Part shown: one piece after another, positions 37,416 to 49,588 of the stretch | How positions within the stretch are numbered: position 1 is the stretch's first letter | Layout: each line of letters opens with the position of its first letter | Origin: Halichondria panicea | Taxonomy: Eukaryota > Porifera > Demospongiae > Suberitida > Halichondriidae | Assembly: GCF_963675165.1 (NCBI RefSeq) | Contig: NC_087392.1 | Location: forward strand, 2,557,001-2,621,000 | Direction: 5' to 3' | Length of the DNA stretch: 64,000 nt | The notes under the pieces: model-generated | Seen by the model: only the letters and a program-made list of their open reading frames with translations | The model's database searches: none | Told to the model about the DNA's origin: nothing | Translations under genes and position numbers: made by a program

Positions 37416-37601
37416 AAGGCATTCTGCATGCACACACAACAAGCTCGGAAAAAGGGAAAGGATCGATATAGGAGTTTCCAATGGCAAAACATTTCTCTAT
37501 TTAGAGCTCATTTAGGCCTATAACCATTTTTGCACTCAAGTGGATCTCAAGAGATCAAGAAGCGCTACATGCCCTACCTATAGTCCACCGATAATAAAAA
37601 T
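37416..37601. promoter_or_regulatory. Divergent promoter region between MLH1 and IK
   Basis: 186 bp between opposite start codons. No TATA box was assigned. The MLH1 frame stays open upstream with two further in-frame ATGs, the nearer at about 37433; the start was placed at 37415, the methionine closest to the conserved block. Confidence 0.5.
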
Positions 37602-40600
37602 ATGCCTGAAGGTAAACTGTTTAGCTTCATACAGACTGTATTACATACCATGTTCCATGTTATTTTGCAGGAGCTCATGAAAGCAATGATGGCAGCAGGT
37701 ACGCTTTGCATCCTACAATTTTGTACTTTCTGTAAAACTACAATAGCTTAAAAAATTAGAGGGATGGACGGATGTGGATGACGTCTTAGTTTACTGCAGT
37801 TTTCCTGATGCAGTTAAGCATCCCTTTGATCTCATCCGCGTTTTGTTTTTTAATTAGTGGAAATGATAGCGTTTATTTAGCTGCTCGAAAAACTCTATTA
37901 TAAGAGACAACCATTCAGACAGGTATTGTTTATAAATAGTATTTACCAGTGCCTCGTGCTGTTATTGGGGAAGTAAGCCGCCTGTTTTTGTTGATTTCAT
38001 GTAATTTTATACTTTTTAACAGTCTTAGTGTTAGAGGATATTTGTTCGTTGAGTGTCTTCTTCTTCCTCAGGGCACACTTGACGAATGATGATTTCCGTC
38101 GACTGCTGATGACCCCAAAGCCCCAGGCTTCTGCTGACTCAGCAGAAAAGCCCCCGAAGAGGCAGCCAGTGGACAGAACACCAGACACCAGGAAGGCCAA
38201 GAAGAAGAGGTGAGAGGTTTGGGTGGTGAGTGTGTATAGCAGTCACGTGCTGCATCCTCCTTCCCTCCAGCTTCCATGCCAAGGTGACAAGAGAGGAAGA
38301 TGAGTGGGAGGCTGCTCTGTCCAAGAAGTACAGAGATAGGGTAAGTGCTGGCAAAGAGTTATGTGGTTATAACCCATATCCTTGTTGTTGGTGCCTTCTG
38401 TTTATTGTATACTTGGTAATAATACGTGTGGTCATTGTACATGTACAGGCCAAGGAGCGTCGTTCTGGAGATAACCCTGACTACAAAGGCAAAGAGGATG
38501 CTCTGTCCATATCTGATATCACCACTTACAAGTCTGTGGCCCCTAACATCGTCGATCCGTGAGTGACACTCGTTTTTGTGCACAGTGTATGTACATGTAA
38601 AGGCTCTGCTGTTGTGTTGCTACTGACATGTACATTGCATTTGGAAAATGTCTCTTATTTCTTAATGTGATTGTTATTATTTGCGCTGCATGTATACAGC
38701 GTCAAGAAACAGACATACATTTAGCATGCATGTACATGTACATCAGGCACTTAATACTAGCATGTGGGTCCCCACAGGAGCTTTGCTGTTGAGGCGAGGA
38801 ATAAAGCAATTCAAGAATCCAAGTTCTTGGGAGGTGACTTACAACACACTCACTTGGTAAAGGGTCTGGACTTTCTGCTTCTGGATAAGGTTAGTGTTTC
38901 TTAGTACGTGCTTTAGTACACTGACTTTGTGCATGGGGTACTGTGTATTCAGTACTGTGCACAGGTAATGGGCATCACGCTGCATTTTAAGAGCTTGCAT
39001 GTACACCAACTCACACAGGTTCGTCAGGAGCATGTGACTCGAGAGCAGGAGCAGGAAGAGATGATGCTATTGGAGAAGAAAAGAGAGAAGGAGAGAGCAC
39101 GAAGGGCGGAACACGAGGACCTCAAAGTTCACACAACATTAGGTACCTAATTCTGCTGTAGCTAATATCACTATTTAAAGTATGCTACTGAACAGTCTTC
39201 TGTCTCGCTCTAGTATACATGACACTGTACGTGTGCTGCTCCATAACAGCTATAAGACACTGAGTCTCACTGTTGCTATCATTCTATTTCTGCTCCTTTA
39301 GGCAAGAATATCTATCGGACATTATTCTTGACGAAGGTGCCGGAAAAGAATGAACTATTTGCACCCAGGAGAATGGTATAGTCCCTAGCTTTCAAAGGTG
39401 CATGATACGGTAGTTTGTGTCCCACCTGTAGGCGTACGTGTACGATCTTGAGGATGAGTATGCCCAAAGTGACATCCCCACCACCCTGATGAGAAGCAGG
39501 GCAGACTGCCCCACACAGCAGGTACATGTGTATGCACTATGTTGCTTGCAGCATAATCGAACTTAAGTGACTACGTACGTATACACACTTGATAGAGTAC
39601 GTATCATTCTCACATTCACCAAACACAGGCAACAACTCTTACAACCAATGACATAGTGATCAACAAGCTGACACAGATCCTCTCTTACCTAAGGCAGGGC
39701 TCAAAAGCAGGTAAAAAAGGAAAGAAGAGAGACAAAGGGAGGTTTCAAGGTGAGTACATGACTTGATTAATCTCTGCGGCTGTACATGACTACGATTAAT
39801 ATTATTTTTAGCTCCTTCTGTGCCTGTGCCAGTGAAGCTTGGACCAGAGGCAAACTTAAGGTACAAGTAACTGGTAATTTGAGCTAGCCTCATGAGTGTG
39901 CATATAATGTACGTAGCATTTTTGGAGATATTGGAGATTACAAGCCTGATCTCAAGTTGAAAGCCAAGTCTGGATCCAAATCTGAGAGTAGCAAATATTT
40001 CAACAAGCAAAGTGATGACAAAGGTACCTTCCCAAGCTATGACTTTTATTGATACGTGATAGAAACTCGTGCATCCCCCGTCCTTCCTTTTATAGCACCC
40101 GGTAGTAGCTCTGCAGTTGATATGGTCAATTCCATCAATACCAAGTATGGAAGTATGGTAAGGGCTCTTATGTAAATAACACAGCACATCATGCGAACCC
40201 CACCCACACCCCTAGTCTGAGATTGAGCCAAGCTATCTGAAGCTACCGTCTGCGGCTCCCCCATTGGCTGAGTCAGAGCCACTCCCTACAGAGACGGAGG
40301 AGGAACCCCCCACCAAGTCAGAGAGTGTCAGTGGACTCAGGGGTCTGGCCATGGACAGTCACTATTCTGAGTGTTACCCTGGGTATGTTGCATTTCAAGA
40401 ACCCTTAGGAGTGTATTTGCACATCGTATATTCTACCTACGTGTGGCATTAATTCGTTAGAGAAAAATTGTCCTGGAGGGATGTACAGTAGATATTTGTA
40501 CTGATAATACCGTCTTCAAAAAGCAAGGCAGAACATTAATTTTTAGCAGATGGGTAATCGTTTCACGGAAACTGGGCGACGACCCAAATAATTCCTGCCC

Positions 40601-42176
40601 CAACTATTCTCCGTTGTGGCCTAGCGTTACAATGGAGAAAAGCCAGGCCAGAAACAAGGCTAAAATGTGTACCACCTCACATGTAACCTGTATTATCTGC
40701 AGTATTACATAAGGAATGTTTGTCTTCCACTCTTCCACTTGATTTCTTGATTACCCTACAGTGGGTTGGGTGACTATGATGCCAACTATGACAGTGATGA
40801 TGATGCTGACTTCTCCAAGATGGACCTCGTGAGACTAATCATTCGCTTTTGGTATAGCTAGTTAATTTTTCTGTCTCGTGTGTAGGGGAACAAGAAAGGA
40901 CCTGTGAAGCGTTGGGATTTTGATAATGAGGAAGACTACGGTGACTATCAGTCCAAGAGAGAAGCCCTTCCCAAGTGAGTAGCTCGCATTGTACTGTACA
41001 TATAGACACACTAGAATGAGAAACTTTCATCGTTGCGCTTGGAGACAAAATACATGTTGCATACTTGCATCCTCTACATCAAAACTTGCATGTTAATTGA
41101 ATCCCGTGGTAAACATTGTACTGAATAGTGAATCCAAACATTAGGATTGATATTAGAGCCAAAATGATATACCATATTAATTGTGGGTAAATGTAGCATT
41201 TGGTGAATAAGGCTAATGAAGAATTGTGAGACACATTTTTATTTTGCCAATATTTCTGCGCATGCGTTGTTGAATGCAAGATGGTTTGAGCCATGCGCAG
41301 CTCCTAAACAAATTTTAATTTGGTGATTGATCCCTACCTACGTAAATTTCCCAAAATTATATTTACATTACCTTAACGTATGATGGTAGGTGAGGCTGCC
41401 TGCATTTAGTAGAGGTGCCGAGACCTACAGCTAGGCCCTGGAATACGTTTTTTCCCCCTATTATTGCAAAGCACTGCCCCAAATTCAGCCTATTATGCTT
41501 GTCAAAGACATTATGCCCCACATTGACGTATTTTGTTCACAGTATTATTAGTTCTCTTGTTATAATTATTGTAACATAAAAGATTCAACATACCGTACTG
41601 TTTTAAATGTACAAAAGCAGCAGAGGATCATTTACTGTGCACCAAACTGACCAAAGTCGCAATTTTTAACCCTACATGTATTATATGTACATGTATGTAC
41701 TCATCCTATTATGCCGGTATAATTTTCCAGGGCCACCTACGGCAGGCATTTTCGTATTTAATCAGCAGTAGAACAGGGACCAATATTCACATCTATCTTT
41801 AGGCTAGTCACATTTTTTATTTGTGTTGTGTGAAATATAAGTACTGACATGTTTTCTGTTGCTGCTCAGGGCTGCATTTCAGTATGGTGTCAAAATGAAC
41901 GAGGGCAGGAAGACTCGGCGCTACGGAGGGGGTCCGGGGGAGAAGAAGAACAAAGAGAAAGCCAAACTGGACAGAGAGTGGCAAAAAATTAGTGCTGTAA
42001 GTTCAGCCATACATACATGTACATGTACACTGTTTTGCCACAAGACGAAATTACATGCTGGAGAACTTTCATGCACTTTAATTTTTTTTCTTCTCCACAT
42101 CCAGATCCTAGACAAGCGTCAGGGTGGCAGCGGTGGTGGGAGCTCTGCCGCCAAGAAACAGAAAATGAACAATTAA
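37602..42176 (+). CDS. IK: IK / RED protein, spliceosome component
   Basis: Eighteen exons: 37602-37611, 37671-37698, 38072-38209, 38271-38340, 38449-38558, 38778-38889, 39019-39142, 39302-39375, 39432-39521, 39629-39749, 39812-39860, 39917-40023, 40096-40157, 40216-40382, 40762-40828, 40886-40974, 41870-41996, 42105-42176; 538 residues (human 557). Seen: HLTNDDFRRLLMTP, YRDRAKERR, ESKFLGGDLQHTHLVKGLDF, NDIVINKLTQILSYLRQG, IFGDIGDY, GNKKGPVKRWDFD and KAAFQYGVKMNEGRKTRR, all in the order of human IK. Family knowledge: IK binds SMU1 and works in the spliceosomal B complex before activation. The Arg-Glu/Arg-Asp repeat that names RED is absent; a short lysine/serine stretch stands in its place. 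It converges with the sarcoglycan gene, stops 144 bp apart. Confidence 0.96.
40975..41869 (+). other. IK intron 16
   Basis: An 895-bp intron, AT-rich, with scattered TACATGTA motifs near 41680-41700. No coding exon was recognised. Confidence 0.5.
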
Positions 42177-42209
42177 ACTCCCCTTTCAATGATTTTATGT
42201 ACGTGCATG

Positions 42210-42215
42210 ATTAAA
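42210..42215 (+). promoter_or_regulatory. Poly(A) signal ATTAAA for IK
   Basis: ATTAAA lies 33 bp after the IK stop codon. Confidence 0.55.
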
Positions 42216-42247
42216 AGTGTTTTGTGTATCAATACAACAATTGACAA

Positions 42248-42253
42248 TTTATT
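42248..42253 (-). promoter_or_regulatory. Poly(A) signal AATAAA for the sarcoglycan gene
   Basis: AATAAA on the minus strand lies 67 bp after the sarcoglycan stop. It is only 33 bp from the IK poly(A) signal on the other strand, so the two transcript ends nearly meet. Confidence 0.55.
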
Positions 42254-42320
42254 TTGTATCAAAATATGCGTGCATGACGATATTGTAAGTAGAGCTGTAA
42301 ATCCCAGCTAAGCGCTATGA

Positions 42321-43389
42321 TCAGTTGCAGATGCCATTATGATTGTCACAGCTACTAGTTGATGGCACCAAATATAGCTCACCACTGGAACAAGCACATA
42401 CTTCGTAGATGCTACCTCCAGAACCTGCTCTCTGTAGTCTGGGTAGATTAATGTTTTGACCGTCTAAGGACACCTGCAGTAGTGCATGGTGTGAGTAGCG
42501 TATTAATATAATTATGTATGGTTGCTCCCGTGTAGATTTTTGTTATTATAGCAGTTATATAGCAGTACAATACTAAACTAACCGCTCCACTTCTTGATGT
42601 GATGGAGATATCGTCGTTAGAAGTTAATTCGATCCCGTTGAACCCGGTACCATCATGAATTCTGACCCCCTGAGATCCGATCAATGTCATCTCCCCTGAC
42701 GGAGACAAAAGCTGCAAATTGTCCCCTGGAACTGATACTATCTGTGCTGTTTCTAGTGGTCCCCCCAGAGTGAGTCCCAGTGCCCCCCTGACGTCCAAAT
42801 GTGCTGCCCCCACAGAGACCCCCTGATGATCAATCCTAAGAGCAGGGGTACCACCAGTAGAGGAGGAAAGCATCTGTAGCAAAGGGGCAGTGATACTGCA
42901 CATGCTATTGCTGAGGCTTAGAGAAGAACTTCCATCCACATTGACATCAATTGCTTCACTTGATTGCAGTAGCAGCGAAGAGCTCTGTAGAGAGAATTGT
43001 ATAAGTGTGTAGGCCTATTGCAGTATGCTATAGACTGTCTTACTTGATCTGCCGATATGGAATTTGCAAACAGGGGGCCTATAAAGTCTGCTTGTCCTTC
43101 CACTCTGATCCCATTGTCTGTAAGTCTTAGTGAGCCCATACCATTCTGCAATTGGTGTTTGATGTTAAAGGGGTAGCTGCTATATCCTGATTATAGCTAG
43201 CTACAAGCAGCTTACCACATTGTAGCGTAGCACCACTAGTATCCATATGGTAAGTCCAAGGTTAACCAGCAAAACAACCACCAGCAACAGAACAAAGAAA
43301 TACAGGCACCTTTTTCTCCAGCCATATACTCCTATTGGGTTGTTGTTCTCTTGTGCATGCAGTTGCTGGACAATCTCTGGCTCATCCAT
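42321..43389 (-). CDS. Gamma/delta/zeta-type sarcoglycan
   Basis: Four exons, 43389-43216, 43145-43044, 42984-42583 and 42473-42321, give 276 residues. Seen: a short cytosolic N-terminus, then [16 protein letters not shown] leading into one transmembrane helix (about 31-54) and LTIWIL, then [29 protein letters not shown], a beta-repeat ectodomain and a C-terminal cysteine cluster (C252, C254, C268, C275; YEVCAC and CDNHNGIC). This is the type II layout of SGCG, SGCD and SGCZ. Family knowledge: sarcoglycans stabilise the dystroglycan complex at the plasma membrane. The subtype cannot be fixed; it may predate the vertebrate split. Its start is 110 bp from the AGK start, head to head. Confidence 0.93.
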
Positions 43390-43499
43390 TTTGAGCTGCA
43401 GCAAAAAGTGGGCGTTGCTCCTTGTTTACTCCCAACTTAATAATTACACTCGAAACAAGCCGCGGTCAAGGTGGTCCACATGGCATTTCCATTGCAGAG
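43390..43499. promoter_or_regulatory. Divergent promoter region between the sarcoglycan gene and AGK
   Basis: 110 bp between opposite start codons. An upstream ATG at 43480 opens another frame and was not chosen because only 43500 leads into the conserved N-terminus. Confidence 0.5.
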
Positions 43500-45601
43500 A
43501 TGGCAAGGCACTTTAGAAAGCACTGGAAAAAGTATACGTTTGGAAGCATTGTATTTACTCTTGGAGGCTCTTACCTCACAAGAAAATTCAGGTGAGTTCC
43601 TTTATGTCTTATTCCTTCCACCTGTGTGACTACAATCATCTACCCTATGTCTATGATTACATGGCAGGGATAGAAATGTCATTCGCGAGTATTGTGAGGA
43701 AGCCAAAGTGAGCTTTTCATAAAGTTATCACTCATTTACCTACGTTGCTCACAATAGCAATATGGTGAGAAGGGGATCTCTGTTCTCGATAGGCCCAAGA
43801 AAGTGACGGTGTTCCTCAATCCAATGGCTAACAAAATGTGAGGATGTGTACTGAGTATACCAATAATTATTAAAAGTATCATTTTGCAATCAGGGATGCA
43901 AAGATCCAGTTTAAGAAGTATGCTGGACCTCTGTTTCATCTTTCAGGATATGATGTGACGGTTGTGGAGGTATGTGTTTGTATATGCTCACTTCCGTCTC
44001 CATGAGCCATTTAATATAGAGCGAGTATGAGGGACAGATACGAACGCTTATGGGCTACATCGACCCTGAATGTGATGCCATTGTGGTTGCCGGGGGTGAT
44101 GGTACCATTATGGAAGTTGTGAATGGGCTGATGAGACGTTGGGATGTGGTAAGCCAATCTCAGTTCACTGTAAGAATACTGTTTGCATCTGCTGACTATC
44201 CATCTGCAAGTTGTTGTTGATACTCTAGCTTAGCTAGAACAGTGTGAATACCGTATTACTACATGTTTCGTAAGCATCAAACATTTACACCTATGACATA
44301 GTAAAGTTCTAACTGGTACTTGTATGTCATCACGATCCGTGCTGCTGATTTTATTGGCTTATTCGCAAAACATTGTAGTAATACGGTACAATATTATTCC
44401 CATGTACATTCACTATTGCACAGGAGAAGACAAGAACTATTCCAATCGGTATACTCCCACTAGGAAGAGAAAATCGATTTTACAGCAGATTTTTCTCTTC
44501 AAGATTGTCTCTATCGCAAACTAGGTAACAGAATTTTGGTGCTGTCAAAATAATGTTTTAACTTACTTTTCAGGCGCATTAGTGAAGCTGCTATGGACAT
44601 CATACGTGGAGCCACAGTGCCAATACACATGTTACAGCTGGAGGTATACATTGTGATTCTTGTAGCTTAATTATAGCTTTGTATTATTATTATTACAGCC
44701 AGAGAGTGGCAAGACCTTGTTCGCCCTCTCTTCCATTCACTGGGGTGTCTTTAGAGACTCGTTACAGATCAAGGACAGGTGAGGTTATATTAGGTTAATT
44801 ATTGTTGTGTACATATTGACTTTATTCTCAGATTCAAGTTGTTTGGGAAGTTTCGGTTATTGATGTCCCATGTACGGACAGTATTGAGAGTAAGAGAAAG
44901 TGCATGTAGTTTGTTTAAAACCAGCTCATAAAACTCCATTCTCAGGGTTGGCCTGGTGATTATTCCTTACGTCTATGGTTCCCTGCCTCTTCAAGGTCTT
45001 CCTCTGTCGGTACCATGCCTCCTGATAGTCAAGTGGCAAACTCGCCAAATAGTACCACATCAGAGGCATTGAATCAAACTGCTGTGGGACGCAGGAAAAT
45101 TGAACCCACGCGTCTTGTTGCCAGGAGAACCGAGGGCTGGCAGGAGAGACAGCTGGACGTGGTAGGGTTGCACCTTTGTCTAGAGGAGTCAGCCAGCCTA
45201 GAAGAGAGACTAAAGACAGTAGTCTGGCCAGCCGATCTCAAAAAGTGGGACTTCATCAAGCAGGGGTGAGTGTTGTGTCCACCGAATATAGATAGGTAAT
45301 GATCATCAGGCTGTTTTACTCTACAGGACCCCCTCTACATGGTTATTACTATTATTGTAGATTGGAACATTTGTTGGCCTCTATTAATTATTTGTCTTGT
45401 TTCTGCAGGTGGTCTGCTTCCCTCGGGAAAAATGTCCCTCCTGTCCCAGGGACGCTTAGTGTCGACTCATCACAGCTAGTCCTTCACCCACAGTCTGGAG
45501 GTGTGTCTTGGCTCAACATTGACGGGGAGCCGTACGAGGCGATGCCACTTTCTGTAACTGTCCTGCCCAGTGTCATTAGAGTCTTCACCAAACAATCTTA
45601 G
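43500..45601 (+). CDS. AGK: Acylglycerol kinase, mitochondrial
   Basis: Eleven exons: 43500-43591, 43668-43707, 43758-43837, 43894-43969, 44020-44148, 44424-44524, 44574-44643, 44699-44778, 44832-44889, 44946-45265, 45409-45601; 412 residues (human 422). Seen: an N-terminus FRKHWKKYTFG followed by one hydrophobic stretch, VTVFLNPMANK, HLSGYDVTVV, the nucleotide-binding VVAGGDGTIMEVV (GGDGT at 121-125), SSIHWGVFRDS, a charged loop, and a C-terminal YEAMPLSVTVLP block. Family knowledge: AGK is a mitochondrial intermembrane-space lipid kinase making phosphatidic and lysophosphatidic acid and a subunit of the TIM22 carrier translocase. The N-terminal membrane segment supports that location. Intron 5 contains an inverted-repeat element. 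Confidence 0.95.
44249..44388. mobile_element. Inverted-repeat element in AGK intron 5
   Basis: The ends TACCGTATTACTACATGTTT and AACATTGTAGTAATACGGTA are inverse copies over about 25 bp (two small differences). It is 140 bp with no coding capacity. It shares the TACCGTAT tip with the TATAGCGGG elements but has a different sequence inside. Confidence 0.78.
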
Positions 45602-45778
45602 TTAATTATTTCAATTCAGGTCAGAATGACTGTACACCATGAGTACACAATGTACTTGTTTTCCCTACTATGCAAAGCTCAATTATTTTCCTCATTAATT
45701 TTTGTGTGTAATGTTTACCGGCTCTGGTGCTGCCCTTTACTTCTTCCAACAATAATAATAATTTTGTTGATAATTATA

Positions 45779-45784
45779 ATTAAA
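45779..45784 (+). promoter_or_regulatory. Possible poly(A) signal ATTAAA for AGK
   Basis: ATTAAA lies 178 bp after the stop, inside AT-rich sequence shared with the converging gene's 3' end. Confidence 0.35.
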
Positions 45785-45860
45785 CATCACTGAACGCAAC
45801 AAAAAGACTGATTGATGAGAAATAGCTATACAAACAAAGCCACAGTAACTGGTAAATGCG

Positions 45861-48800
45861 CTATACATCCACTGTAATGCTGGCAGACTGATAACTACTC
45901 TGACCTGCATGACTAGTGTGATACAGTGGGACTCTGCTGTGAGGTGACAACAACTTTGTCTCTGAGCGAGCTCTATTACGAAAGTCCAGAGAGTAGCTAT
46001 TTTGAGACGCTTGAACTTTTTTGATACTGCTCTGGGATTGGTACCTGCCATTGTTGTAGGATTGTTTGTTTCCATAGTGATGGTGAGCGTCTAATGACAG
46101 AGGGGCAGGGCTGATGTCATCACAATCAATATCGTAACTGAGTGGTTGTGACAACAGTTTCTCAAGAGGGTAGGAGAACTGAGATTCGAGATCACTGTGG
46201 ATCACGCAAGATCTAGATTCATGTGAGTTTTCCATAGAGACACTGTCCACACTGCTTGCACTGCCAGTGGCTGCATACCCACTTGCAGTGCTGTTATCAT
46301 CCAGTGAGGCTTGAGAGCCGCTCGACGAGTTCCCTTGTGCTGGATAGTCTGGTTCCATGTTAGTGTTGCTCTGCTTACAACGTCGCTTCTGTGGGTGTGT
46401 GGTGGTGGGGAGGGTATCATTGGACTATAAAAAAAATGTGGCGAATACTTTACTACTACATGTAGCTATTTGTACGAGGACACATATCTGTTTAATCTGT
46501 TTACCAGTTTTGTGTACACATAAATCCGGACCTTTAGCATACAACACAATAAAAGGTCACTTACACTTGAAGTGACGGTCTTGTCCCTGATACCATCAGA
46601 CACATCAGACCTAGAGTTCTTTTTATGTGGCGAGGCAGGAAACCCATGATTGCTCTGTAAATAAATACAAAATAATAAGTATACATATATCGGTGCTAAC
46701 ACGTCACGAGCTTACGTTTCTCTTAGACATCTGCACAGCTTCGCTGTGCATGCCTACAGAAGTATCGGTGCTATCGTTACTGTTCAGATACTCCATAGAT
46801 TTTTCACTCAATCTACTCAGTCTGTCACGGTTCTCAACATGTGATGATCGTAGGGTACTCGAGCTTGATTCAGTTCCAGTTCCATAATCTCCATTCCCCA
46901 TTCCACTATCGGGACTAACACCATGATCAGACTCCACAAAATGAGTTCTACCATCGTTCCTCACATACGCATGAGACCGTGGACTGTGTACTCCATTAAA
47001 GACACGTACCCCCTCTGGAGAGGAAGTGAATGAACTCGACTGTCCCATGCTAGAAAAATCCAGACTGGCAGTGGTGTGATGATGTGGAGGAGGGTGAGGG
47101 ACTGAAAACAACTGGCCATCTGCGAGGGTGGTTTTAGGAGAGAAGACAAGAGGGTGAGGGGGCGAGGGACTGCTATGAAGATTGTCAAGTGAGATTTGTC
47201 GCTGGCTGAGTGGTGCCCCTGCATCCTCCAGACTCCGAATACGACTGACCCTCATATGTGGAGGGAGTTTAGCTGGAAGATGAATAAGGAAACACAATAT
47301 TATAACTTCCGTCATAGCTACGGTCAAATGCGAAACATACAGACGTAATTATCGAATGATACAGATCAGCCCTCAGAGAATAAAGATGAAAGTAGTCAGT
47401 GGTGCCAAAGCTACCAACTACCAATATCACATAATAGGACACCTATGTTTACCTGTGTTGCTGAACATGCGCTGGCTGGAGTGACAGATCCTCAGCGGTG
47501 ATTCGGGGGGAGGGGCACGAGTCAAACTGTTCCGTCTGGCTACTTCACCCCGAGTGGGGAGCGTGTGGTGCGGTCGCTCCAGAGTCCTGGGCCTATCCAG
47601 ACTGACGATCGAGGGTGTCATGGGGGAATAGGAACGGTCATGGCCGAGGGAAACAGAGGAAGAATGATTAGGGAAAAGCTGCCGTCTACTCGCCATGGAG
47701 CTTCTATATGAGAGCTGGGAGCTCGAGCGACGCCCATGAACGGAGTAAGAGTCCTCTTGATCGAAATCAGCTGCTGACTGGGCAAGTTGTCTTGCTGATT
47801 CGGCAAGTGCTGCTGCTATCTCTTTTCTCGTTTCATGGTCATTTTCCACACCCAAATGGACAGTGACATCGACCTAAAGATTAAAAAGAAGTGATTTGCC
47901 ACTGTATGTTTATTAAATTACTCTTGTACATCCCTACACATTGCTACGTACAGTATATATTGTACACATGCTCAAGTAGTGCTCTCACATCGACAAGAGT
48001 TCTCTGTGAGCCAGAGTGAGTGGAACGAACTGACTCCATGGATTGCATGGAGGACGAGGGGGCAGAGTAGAAGGAGTGTCCGTCAGACGGCAGCACCTGA
48101 GGGTGTGTGTTAAATATTGACGGTAGGATGAATAAAGTACCAGCAACACAGTGTAGCCAACAATACTGGGACATTATAAAGCTACAGGGCATTGTGCACA
48201 TGAAACTGAACTGAACTGAAACTGAACTGAACTAATTCTGTGGTCAAAGTACATGGATAAACAAGCAACCGTGGACTCCCATAGTCCAGACACCTACATG
48301 CCCACAGGGCAGAACCTACACATTAATGATCAGTGAGCCAAAATGCCTTTAGTACAAGAAAAGTGATGTGCCAAATATTAGAAACAATAAGCATGGGTGG
48401 GTTTGCAGAGTATGCTGAAAAAGGAGATACAACAATAACGCTGTTCTAATGCTCTTCACAAAAATTAATGTGTTTTCATTCATTTGTGTGAAAAACATGA
48501 AATATTAAAGATTACAATTAAGCTGTTGAGCCATACAACACATGTACTATATAAACATCACTGGTAAGTTTTAAAGTGATATTTGCTGTTCACTAAAGGG
48601 GCCATAGCCAATGGCTGTTTGACCAGTAACTGTACTCTCTCCCATAACTAGTATATGGCACACTAACCTTGATATGTGGATTAGAGGTGGCTCTCTTATG
48701 CCTGTCGTGTCTCCCGCTGTGGCGATAGTGGGACCCCTTCTCACCACTAGACGTGCTCTGTAGGGTAGGGGTAAGCAAGTTGGCAAGTGTAGCAATTTCG

Positions 48801-49555
48801 AGAGCCATTTTTTAACCCCATGTCCCTGATGTTAAAAAAATTTACAGGTATACACTGTATGTACTAAATGTATATCGATATACATGTACATTACTTTGAT
48901 ATGACACTATATATGGTACATGTATACTTGGGGCTGCGTAGTATTTAATCAGTATCAAGTTGTTAGGTGCGTAGGCTCAAAAGACAATAGTACCAAAATA
49001 AGTGTTATACAGTAACTCCTCTAAATGCTCCTAATAAACCCAAATAGACTGGAAGTCAACATCGTAACGAAGGCTAACTAAGACACATAAGGTACATCAT
49101 ATCAAAGAAGTGACATCCACACTAATTGATAAAAGTAGATCAATTAATTAGTCTAGACCACAAAGTCACACACTAACACTGTGTGTGATCAGTACGTAGT
49201 ACGCGAGATCAGCTGCCATGCCACCCACCTCAGTACGCAGTAGCCTGGGGTGGCCTCCTTGACTGGAGCCGTGGGACATGAGCGAGGTGGTAGAGTGGAA
49301 CGCTCGTATCGTCTCATCGCTACTGGAGCTCACATGACCCGAAGAGTGGTTGCGTCGTCTTTTGCCACCCTGACTACGATAGGAGCGTTGAGAAGAGGCA
49401 GCTGACGGTTGGGGGGAGGGGATGGGGGTGGGTCCCACTGAAAGACTGATGGGACTTTCCCCTGCTGCAGAACTACTCCTTGTTGTGTGCTGAGGGAGTG
49501 AGTGTTCGTCCACACTTCGCTGAGGGTGGAGAGAGCGACTGTTCTCAGCACCCCG

Positions 49556-49588
<33 letters not shown>

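Noticed and set aside
39660-40187. 175-codon open frame on the minus strand
   Set aside because: It overlaps four IK exons that match human IK residue by residue; no homology or splice support on the minus strand.
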